In this document: one piece after another, positions 8,026-13,238 of the stretch
Position numbering within the stretch: position 1 is the first letter of the stretch
How the letters are laid out: each line of letters begins with the position of its first letter
Assembly: GCA_002440235.1 (NCBI GenBank)
Contig: DJRZ01000007.1
Coordinates: forward strand, 1 to 13,780
DNA length: 13,780 nucleotides
From: Alphaproteobacteria bacterium UBA6347
Lineage (GTDB): Bacteria; Pseudomonadota; Alphaproteobacteria; CAAGCB01; CAG-977
Reading direction: 5' to 3'
Notes under the pieces: generated by a model
The model's input: the letters and a program-made list of their open reading frames with translations, nothing else
Database searches by the model: none
What the model was told of the DNA's origin: nothing
Made by a program: the position numbers and the translations under genes

Positions 8026-8361
8026 TCATTCCGCCGCTGGCAGTTCCTCGGCGACGATTTCTTCGACCGGTCCCGCTTTGACGATCACGACCTTTTCGAT
8101 TTTCTTGGCGGGGCGTTCCTTGTAGCGAAAATACAGGACGAGGTCGCACAGCACCAACGCCAAATTCGCCACATACAGCCAGAAAACGAAATCGTAGCTG
8201 TTGAAATACTTGTGCGCCATTCCCGCCAGATACCCCAGAATGATCAACGACATGAACAGCAGACTTTTGCTTTCGACGTTTTTCGTCGTGTAGGTTTTGT
8301 ACACGGCGGCGGGCCAGCTGGCGCCGAAACAAATCAGCATGATCGCTTCAAAAACACTCAT
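8026..8361 (-). CDS. Small three-helix membrane protein, PQ-loop/SemiSWEET-like
   Basis: A 111-residue inner-membrane protein. Three hydrophobic helices are visible (about residues 3-21, 33-50, 57-78), followed by a charged cytosolic tail rich in Lys, then Glu/Ala. The first helix carries FGASWPAAVYKTY (residues 12-24), where WP stands in the place of the PQ of PQ-loop proteins, followed by KNVESKSLLF, the short loop typical of SemiSWEET half-transporters. SemiSWEETs dimerise to move small sugars; the substrate here is unknown and the assignment is by pattern only. ATG 8361 is chosen because AAGGAG lies 6 nt before it; an upstream in-frame ATG (8418) would add 19 hydrophilic residues and has no ribosome site. 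It is divergent from a LysR-type gene that may have controlled it. Confidence 0.75.
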   Translation of the reverse strand: MSVFEAIMLICFGASWPAAVYKTYTTKNVESKSLLFMSLIILGYLAGMAHKYFNSYDFVFWLYVANLALVLCDLVLYFRYKERPAKKIEKVVIVKAGPVEEIVAEELPAAE

Positions 8362-8397
8362 TTCAAACTCCTTGCTTAAAACGACTTTTGATTTTTC

Positions 8398-8427
8398 TTG
8401 TAATTTCCGCGTAGCCATATGTAAAAT
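8398..8427 (+). promoter_or_regulatory. Candidate promoter of the LysR-type gene
   Basis: TTGTAA (8398-8403, 4/6) and TAAAAT (8422-8427, 5/6) are separated by 18 bp. The -10 box lies inside the inverted repeat, as expected for autorepression. Confidence 0.4.
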
Positions 8428-8443
8428 AGAAAAACAACATATG
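8416..8443. promoter_or_regulatory. Inverted repeat CATATGT-N14-ACATATG, candidate LysR operator
   Basis: Perfect 7-bp arms (8416-8422 and 8437-8443) lie in the 99-bp gap between the divergent membrane-protein and LysR-type genes. LysR regulators usually bind interrupted dyads in exactly this position, repressing themselves and controlling the divergent gene. The dyad overlaps the predicted -10 box of the regulator. A role as its operator is inference. Confidence 0.5.
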
Positions 8444-8460
8444 AATTATCAGGATTTGAT

Positions 8461-9343
8461 ATGACAGTCAGCTATGACGCCTATCGCGTTTTCGACGCCG
8501 TCGCCCGCGCCGGCAGTTTTACCCGCGCCGCGCTGGAATTGAACACGGGGCAGCCGAACGTGACGCGCGCCGTCGGGAATTTGGAACGCGCGCTGGGCTG
8601 CATGCTGTTCGTACGCACCAAACACGGGGCGGTGCTGACGCCCGAAGGGGAAAAACTGCATGCGCACATTGCGATCGCCGTTCGCCACATTCAGGCGGGA
8701 GAATCCGAAATCGCCGCGGCGAAAAGTTTGAAAAACGGCGTCGTATCGATCGCCGCCAGCGAAAACGCTCTGCGCGGCTGTTTGTTGCCCGTTTTAAAGG
8801 CGATGCGCGAAAAACACCCGAAACTGCGTCTGCGCGTCGCGAATTGTTCGTCCGATCAGGGGATCGACGCGCTGAACGACGGCGCCGCCGATCTGGCGGT
8901 CGTGACGACCCCGTTCGATTTGCCGGCGAACATGGTCCGTTTTAATCAAAACTTTTCGTGAAACCGCCATTGTCGGACGGGCGTTCGCGCATTTGGCGGA
9001 CGCGCCGCTGACGTTCGCCGATTTGGCGCGTTATCCGCTGATTTGCCTGAACGAAAAGACGGCGACGCATCGTTTTTACGCCGATCTGTTCGCGCGAAAC
9101 GGGGCGGCGTTCAATCCCGCCGTCGAAGCCGCCACGTCGGACCAAATTCCGCCGTTGGTCGAAAGCAATCTGGGGATCGGTTTCGTGTCGCGCGATTTTC
9201 TGACAGACGCGAGCGGCGTCGTTTCTTTGCGAATCGACGTCCCCGAACGCGAAATCCGTCTGTTGAAACGCAGGGACAAACCGTTGAGTTTGACGGCGCG
9301 AACGCTGTTCGACGCTTTTCCCCGTCCGCCGGAACGCGTTTAG
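8461..9343 (+). pseudogene. LysR-family transcriptional regulator, frameshifted
   Basis: The first frame (8461-8961) encodes a winged-helix DNA-binding domain (residues ~5-65: AYRVFDAVARAGSFTRAA, LNTGQPNVTRAVGNLER, LTPEGEKL) and the start of the effector-binding domain, then stops at TGA after NQNFS. The missing remainder continues in the +1 frame as KTFRETAIVGRAFAHLADAPLTFADLARYPLICL and runs to TAG 9343, ending like a normal LysR protein. Removing one T from the TTTT run at 8940-8943 joins the two into one frame of 293 residues, the usual family length. The start has AGGA 6 nt upstream. The gene is therefore freshly broken, or the base is a sequencing/assembly error. A truncated product would keep the DNA-binding domain but lose effector response. 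Programmed frameshifting is possible but no classic slippery site is present. Confidence 0.85.
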
Positions 9344-9361
9344 GGAACGCTTGTTTTTTTT
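9336..9361 (+). terminator. Probable intrinsic terminator of the LysR-type gene
   Basis: A short stem GCGTT / AACGC with a TAGGG loop overlaps the stop codon and is followed by TTG and a run of eight T's. The stem is only 5 bp, so strength is uncertain. Confidence 0.45.
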
Positions 9362-9372
9362 AATAATGTGTG

Positions 9373-9388
9373 TATGACTTTTGTCACA
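9373..9388. promoter_or_regulatory. CRP-type box 1 (TATGACTTTTGTCACA)
   Basis: Matches TGTGA-N6-TCACA with one mismatch in the left half and a perfect right half. First of three such boxes in 84 bp. Confidence 0.45.
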
Positions 9389-9395
9389 CAAATGA

Positions 9396-9411
9396 TGTGA
9401 TGTTAAACACA
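9396..9411. promoter_or_regulatory. CRP-type box 2 (TGTGATGTTAAACACA)
   Basis: Perfect left half and one mismatch in the right half of TGTGA-N6-TCACA. Its centre is 23 bp from box 1 and 45 bp from box 3. Confidence 0.5.
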
Positions 9412-9440
9412 TGAGAAAACGGCGCGTCGCGCGCAGATCG

Positions 9441-9480
9441 TGTGATGTAAGTCACAATATCAAAAATAAAACGATATAAA
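9441..9480 (+). promoter_or_regulatory. Perfect CRP box with downstream -10: candidate class II promoter
   Basis: TGTGATGTAAGTCACA (9441-9456) matches the CRP consensus TGTGA-N6-TCACA in all ten conserved bases. TATAAA (9475-9480, 5/6 to the -10 consensus) lies downstream with no good -35; the -35 position falls in the right half-site. A start near 9487-9490 would place the box at about -39 to -41, the geometry of class II CRP activation. The transcript would have an AT-rich leader of about 245 nt before the secreted protein at 9734. The cognate regulator is not in this window. Confidence 0.6.
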
Positions 9481-9733
9481 ATTAAATACAAAATACTCTT
9501 TAAAGAAACCGTTTTACATATATTTCGTTTTTATTAAAGCAATCCGAATTTTGCAATATCTTAAATATAAATAAAATTATTTATTGTTGATTTTAATAGC
9601 TTTATATCATATTGATATTAAACGATATTTTATATTTTTATGAAAATTTTTCCTGTTCTTTCTTTACATAAAAACGCAAAGTAACGTAATATAAAACCGT
9701 ACACAGTCCATCTCTTGGCAAGGGAGAAAACCG
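9457..9733 (+). other. Very AT-rich leader/intergenic DNA
   Basis: The gap from 9344 to 9733 contains no supported gene. Its second part is strikingly AT-rich compared with all flanking genes, with A/T tracts and a perfect palindrome ATATCATATTGATAT (9604-9618). It lies downstream of the CRP boxes and ends at the ribosome site AGGGAG (9721-9726). It could be an untranslated leader, a site for nucleoid-associated proteins, or a relic of acquired DNA; the sequence alone does not decide. Confidence 0.6.
9663..9692 (+). promoter_or_regulatory. Candidate proximal promoter of the Cys-rich secreted protein
   Basis: TTTACA (9663-9668, 5/6) and TAATAT (9687-9692, 4/6) are 18 bp apart, giving a start near 9699 and a short leader with AGGGAG 7 nt before ATG 9734. 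An overlapping TATAAA (9690-9695) is a better -10 but spaced too far. Confidence 0.4.
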
Positions 9734-11329
9734 ATGAAACATTTTTTCTTGTTGATTTCGTGCGTCGTCGTTTTCACTCTGTGCGGTCGCGGCGCGAACG
9801 CGGTCGGCGTTTTCGACGACGCCATGTCTTTTCAGCTGGCGCGCGCGACAAAGCTGGGGCGCGGCAAAGCCTATTCGATCGGCGGCGGACAATCGTTCGG
9901 CGCGCAGGCGGAATACCAAAAGGAAATCGCCTGCGATTCGAACTGCGCCGTTTGCGATAAAACGACGGGAACATGCTCGCAATGTCGGACGGGGTACTAT
10001 TTGAACGGCAACGTCTGTTCGTCGTGTCTGTCGGCGATCAACAACTGTCTGGTCTGTTCCGACGCCCGCACCTGCCTGCGATGCGACGCGCCGGCGATAT
10101 TGACCGCGGACAAGATGTGCAGGATCTGCGCCTGTTCCGACGGAACGAAGTGCAACGCGCAAACCGCCGAATGCGACGTCTGTCCCGCCGGTGAAAAATG
10201 CGGTTGCGACGGCGAAAAAGTTTCCGACGGAAACGGACAATGCGTCGAAGGCTGTCAAAAAACGCCCGAGGTCTGCGCGCAGGAAAACGGCGGTTCCGCT
10301 TCCGACTGGCGCGTGGAGGGCACGGGAACGCAGTGCGCCTGCGCCACGGATAAAAAATACGTTCTGCTGGCGGACGAACACCCCTCCATGGACTATTCGC
10401 CCGACAAATACAAGCGGGTCAAGGCCGTCAGGGATTTCGGGTCGGTCAAAGCCGGAACGTTGGGCGGCTACATCGAAAGCGAAGCGAATCTGTCGCAGAC
10501 GGGCAACGCTTGGGTCGGGTGCGATTCCACCGGTTGCGCGATCGTCGGCGGCAACGCCAAAGTCTATGACAACGCGCTGGTTTCCGGCGGCGGTTCGACG
10601 GATTACGGCGGTAAAAAGGACGGCTACGGCGGCGCGACGCGCGTTTTGAACAACGCGCAGGTGTTCGGCAACGCCAAAGTCCTGAACGGATCGAGCCTTT
10701 ACGCCGGAAAAGTGTACGGCAACGCGACGTTCCACGGGGCGGAGGTGTACAAGGACGCGCCGTGGAAACCCTCTTACCCCGGGTACAACGCGGCGCAGAT
10801 GAGCATCGCGGGCGAAGTGTTCGGCAACGCGCACATCTATGCGGGCGGTTACATCGGCGGCGCCGGCGGCGCCGGTCCGAACAACAACCCCAAAGTGTAC
10901 GGCAACGCCATTCTGGCGGGCGGCGACGGCGACAAGGTTTGCATGGCGCGCGTCACCTATCTGGGCGAGGTCTATGAAAACGCCAAGATCTTCCGCTGCG
11001 GCGAAGTCAGCGGCGGCAAAGTGCACGGTCGCGCAATCGTCCGCAACACGCTGTTCGGGGTCGGCGGCAACGCCGAAGTGTACGGCGACGCCATCGTCGA
11101 AGGAAACGCCAACGTTCAGGGACACGCCAAAATGTACGGCAACGCCCTGTTTTCGCCGGCGAGCGGTTCCGGCGGCGTCCCGTATCTGTGCGGCACGGCG
11201 GTTCTGGCGGGGAACGCGAAAATCACCGGCAAGACGGGATCTAAAAATTCCGTTTGCAAGGGATCGTACACGTCCGGCGACGTCGGCTGGCAGGAAAGCT
11301 ACTGTTCTTCCAAAAACTGCCCGCAATGA
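9734..11329 (+). CDS. Secreted protein: 24-cysteine N-terminal domain plus YdcK-like beta-helix repeats
   Basis: A 531-residue exported protein of unknown function. A signal peptide (residues 1-23, cleavage after GANA) is followed by a dense cysteine region: 24 Cys between residues 67 and 203 in CxxC-type spacings (CAVCDKTTGTCSQC, GYYLNGNVCSSC), resembling furin-like or growth-factor-receptor Cys-rich repeats. After YKRVKAVRDFGSVKAG and GGYIESEANLSQ (about 225-255) come irregular repeats of the type VYGNAxV to residue ~510, as in YdcK-like hexapeptide left-handed beta-helix proteins. Both modules lie in one uninterrupted frame. Export points to a surface or periplasmic structural or binding role; an acyltransferase activity is not supported. 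ATG is preceded by AGGGAG and by a CRP-box region. A GAAA-loop terminator follows the stop. Confidence 0.88.
   Translation: MKHFFLLISCVVVFTLCGRGANAVGVFDDAMSFQLARATKLGRGKAYSIGGGQSFGAQAEYQKEIACDSNCAVCDKTTGTCSQCRTGYYLNGNVCSSCLSAINNCLVCSDARTCLRCDAPAILTADKMCRICACSDGTKCNAQTAECDVCPAGEKCGCDGEKVSDGNGQCVEGCQKTPEVCAQENGGSASDWRVEGTGTQCACATDKKYVLLADEHPSMDYSPDKYKRVKAVRDFGSVKAGTLGGYIESEANLSQTGNAWVGCDSTGCAIVGGNAKVYDNALVSGGGSTDYGGKKDGYGGATRVLNNAQVFGNAKVLNGSSLYAGKVYGNATFHGAEVYKDAPWKPSYPGYNAAQMSIAGEVFGNAHIYAGGYIGGAGGAGPNNNPKVYGNAILAGGDGDKVCMARVTYLGEVYENAKIFRCGEVSGGKVHGRAIVRNTLFGVGGNAEVYGDAIVEGNANVQGHAKMYGNALFSPASGSGGVPYLCGTAVLAGNAKITGKTGSKNSVCKGSYTSGDVGWQESYCSSKNCPQ
10500..11240 (+). repeat. Degenerate in-gene repeats encoding VYGNA units
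   Basis: The beta-helix part contains many copies of a motif around GTGTACGGCAACGC (identical at 10712-10725 and 10895-10908) with variants such as GTGTTCGGCAACGC and ATGTACGGCAACGC. They encode (V/M)(Y/F)GNA rungs at irregular spacing, interrupted by Gly-rich loops and by cysteines near residues 403, 418 and 488. Confidence 0.8.
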
Positions 11330-11341
11330 TCCGAAAAAACG

Positions 11342-11370
11342 AAAAAGCCCTCGAAAGAGGGCTTTTTCTT
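11342..11370 (+). terminator. Intrinsic terminator (GAAA tetraloop)
   Basis: An 11-bp stem AAAAAGCCCTC / GAGGGCTTTTT closes a GAAA loop and runs into CTT. It follows the Cys-rich protein stop by 12 bp. The same loop is used at the end of lysK. Confidence 0.93.
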
Positions 11371-11470
11371 ATCAAACGGTTTGCTTTTCGGCGGCGCGCC
11401 GTTTCGCGGTTTTTCAATCGTCCTTTCTTTTCGAAGTTGTTTTTCTGTTTTTTTGTCCAAAAAAACGCGG

Positions 11471-11476
11471 TATAAT
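11471..11476 (+). promoter_or_regulatory. -10 box TATAAT for the first papain-fold-like gene
   Basis: A perfect TATAAT, 25 bp before the start codon, with a T-rich upstream region but no recognisable -35 at 16-18 bp. The start would be near 11483, giving a leader of about 20 nt that includes AAAGGAAG (11489-11496). Confidence 0.55.
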
Positions 11477-11501
11477 AACGGCGTTACGAAAGGAAGCCTT
11501 C

Positions 11502-12239
11502 ATGTCCGACGGTTCGAACGATAAAAATTGCAGAATCACTTTGTACATCGACACGCCGCAGCCGATGCTGAACCCGTTGAAAGATCCGCTGAAACACAAT
11601 CCGGCGGAGGCTTGGGCTTGCGGCACGCTGTTCAACGTCGCGGCGGTGACGGGACACGCGTTCGTCGGTTTGACGGACAAAAACGGCAAAGAGGAACGCT
11701 GGGGCTACACCGCCGAGGAATTCAGCGTCGCGGGCATGGTGTTTCGCGGCACCCCCGGCGTTTTGATCAAACACGAACCCGGCGATTATTACAACGAAGC
11801 CATCGTCTGGAACATTTCCGAAAAGCAGTTCCACCGGGCGAAAAACGCCATTGAAAAACTGCGCAAACGTCCCGGAAACTACAAATTGTTCGAAAAGAAC
11901 TGCGCGACGGTCGCGTCGGACATTCTGCGCGCGGCGGACGTTCCGGACGTTCCCGGAAAAAAGCTGGGACTGACGCCTTACGGCTTGGCGCTGAAAAAAC
12001 GCGTGATGCTGGCGAAGCGGCGCATGGAAGTGATGAAATTCCGCGTCAAAAACACGATCGGCGCTCTGTTCGGCAAGAAAAAAGCTCCCGCGACCGGGCT
12101 GATGCGGTCTTTGCGTTCCCAGCCCGTTCCCGTGCCGATCGACAACGCGATGAAAGTGTTTCGGGACAACCGCAAACGCGAAGTGTCGGAACAGATCGAT
12201 TTAAAACGCGTCTTAAATTCCATTTCCCGCCATCTGTGA
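11502..12239 (+). CDS. Putative permuted NlpC/P60-like (papain-fold) protein, paralogue A
   Basis: A 245-residue protein with no signal peptide or membrane segment. The order His then Cys fits circularly permuted papain-fold hydrolases: H52 in TGHAFVGL, then C134 in YKLFEKNCATVASDIL, 82 residues later, with the conserved EERWGY and NEAIVWNIS segments between. The opening ITLYIDTPQPM resembles the first strand of such domains. Members cleave peptide or isopeptide/ester bonds; the substrate here is unknown and catalysis is inferred from two residues. After LTPYGLALKKRVMLAKRR the C-terminal ~80 residues are basic and shared with the next gene. ATG 11502 is preceded by AAAGGAAG and a TATAAT box; the frame stays open upstream but there overlaps the Cys-rich gene in another frame. 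It has its own terminator. Confidence 0.8.
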   Translation: MSDGSNDKNCRITLYIDTPQPMLNPLKDPLKHNPAEAWACGTLFNVAAVTGHAFVGLTDKNGKEERWGYTAEEFSVAGMVFRGTPGVLIKHEPGDYYNEAIVWNISEKQFHRAKNAIEKLRKRPGNYKLFEKNCATVASDILRAADVPDVPGKKLGLTPYGLALKKRVMLAKRRMEVMKFRVKNTIGALFGKKKAPATGLMRSLRSQPVPVPIDNAMKVFRDNRKREVSEQIDLKRVLNSISRHL

Positions 12240-12244
12240 TTTCC

Positions 12245-12274
12245 TCCCCCGCTTTGCGTTCGCGGGGGATTTTT
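12245..12274 (+). terminator. Intrinsic terminator after paralogue A
   Basis: An 8-bp stem TCCCCCGC / GCGGGGGA with a 9-nt loop is followed by TTTTT. It separates the two papain-fold-like genes. Confidence 0.88.
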
Positions 12275-12308
12275 ATAAAAAGGGCTGGTTTTCGACAAAT
12301 TTTTTTGC

Positions 12309-12314
12309 TATAAT
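12309..12314 (+). promoter_or_regulatory. -10 box TATAAT for the second papain-fold-like gene
   Basis: A perfect TATAAT, 28 bp before the start codon, again without a convincing -35. With the terminator at 12245 it indicates separate transcription of the second copy. The ribosome site is weak (AAAGAAAG). Confidence 0.5.
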
Positions 12315-12342
12315 TTCCGAAAACAGCAAAGAAAGATTTTTC

Positions 12343-13047
12343 ATGACTGCGGATTTATCCAAAAGCCCTTATAAAATCACCCTTTATCTTGATACGCCGC
12401 AACCGATGCTCGCCCCGTGGGTCGACCCGAAAAAACATTTGGGAATCGACAGCACGGCGATTACGGGACACGCCTATATCGGGCTGTCCGACGGCAAGGA
12501 CGAGGAACGCTGGGGCTACGGTCCCGACGGCGGCACGCTGATGCAGGCGGTCACCGGCGTCAAGGGGTGTTTCATGCCCGAAGATCACTACACGCCGCAC
12601 AACGAAGCGATCGTATGGCACATTTCGAAACGCCAGTACGACGCCGCGCGCGAAATGATCGAGGATCTGCATAAACACCCCGGAACGTACAAACTGTTCG
12701 AAAAGAATTGCTCGACCGTCGCGACGGCGATTTTACAGGCGGCGAACGTTCCCGACGCCCCCAAAGGCGCGATCGGCATGACGCCTTACGGTCTGGCGCT
12801 GAAAAAACGCGTGATGCTGGCGAAACGGCGTGCGGAAATGGTCAAGTTTCACATTAAAAACGCCGTCCGTTCCCTGTTCGGCAAGAAAAAAGCCCCGACG
12901 TCGGAACTGCTGGATTCTCTGCGTTCGAAACCGATCCCCGTTTCCATTCGCACGGCGACGAAAAACAGCCACAACGAAAAAGCGGCTTGCGAAACCCGCA
13001 TGCCCGACGTCAACCGTCTTGTGTCGAAACTCGCCCTGACGCGATAA
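12343..13047 (+). CDS. Putative permuted NlpC/P60-like (papain-fold) protein, paralogue B
   Basis: A 234-residue paralogue of the preceding gene. The same plan is visible: ITLYLDTPQPM, candidate catalytic H43 in TGHAYIGL, EERWGY, NEAIVWHIS, and C123 in YKLFEKNCSTVATAIL (80 residues after the His), then the nearly identical MTPYGLALKKRVMLAKRR and FGKKKAP segments. The N-terminal loop after PQPM is shorter and the last ~35 residues differ completely, so the copies have diverged at their ends. It lacks a signal peptide. The start ATG has only a weak ribosome site but follows a TATAAT box at the same distance as in copy A. No intrinsic terminator was found before the insertion sequence downstream, which may have displaced it. 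Confidence 0.8.
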   Translation: MTADLSKSPYKITLYLDTPQPMLAPWVDPKKHLGIDSTAITGHAYIGLSDGKDEERWGYGPDGGTLMQAVTGVKGCFMPEDHYTPHNEAIVWHISKRQYDAAREMIEDLHKHPGTYKLFEKNCSTVATAILQAANVPDAPKGAIGMTPYGLALKKRVMLAKRRAEMVKFHIKNAVRSLFGKKKAPTSELLDSLRSKPIPVSIRTATKNSHNEKAACETRMPDVNRLVSKLALTR

Positions 13048-13094
13048 ATCTGCGAACCTCCCTCCGCCGGAAGAATCGAAACCGCAAACCCCGA

Positions 13095-13238
13095 TAGTGG
13101 CGCGGCAGTCCACTGAGGGTGTCGGCGATACAAATAAAATCGCAACTGCGAGGAGGGCAAATAGCCCGACGCGGCAGTCCATTGCAACGGACTGAGTCCT
13201 GACAGTTGGGGCTGGACTGTGCGGCGGATTCACTTGGA
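13095..13238 (-). ncRNA. Candidate IS guide (bridge/seek) RNA region
   Basis: The non-coding stretch just 3' of the transposase gene can fold repeatedly: GCGAT / ATCGC with a 9-nt loop (13125-13143), GGGC / GCCC with a 5-nt loop and a nested outer GCG/CGC (13148-13172), and CAGTCCATTGCAACGGACTG (13175-13194), a near-palindrome. In the IS1111 subgroup the guide RNA is encoded downstream of the transposase, and this is that position. Assignment to IS1111 rather than IS110 subgroup is not proven here. Confidence 0.3.
13101..13184 (-). repeat. Two copies of CGCGGCAGTCCAYTG, 69 bp apart
   Basis: The 15-mer occurs at 13101-13115 and 13170-13184 with one C/T difference, in direct orientation. On the transposase strand it reads CARTGGACTGCCGCG. 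TGGACTG also appears inverted at 13213-13219, so alternative pairings are possible. Confidence 0.8.

Noticed and set aside
8441..8464. Tiny frame MNYQDLI whose stop overlaps the LysR-type start codon
   Set aside because: It resembles the lysK leader arrangement, but it has no ribosome site and its ATG is part of the CATATG dyad arm.
9361..9460. FNR-type sites in the intergenic region
   Set aside because: No TTGAT-N4-ATCAA match was found; the boxes present fit the CRP form TGTGA-N6-TCACA better.
9638..11326. Minus-strand open frame of 562 codons
   Set aside because: It is antisense to the Cys-rich/beta-helix gene; the repeated Val-His-Phe-Gly pattern simply mirrors the VYGNA repeats of the real gene.
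10839..11501. Upstream extension of papain-fold-like paralogue A
   Set aside because: It reads the beta-helix gene in the wrong frame (Ala/Thr/Arg-rich) and crosses a strong terminator and the TATAAT promoter.
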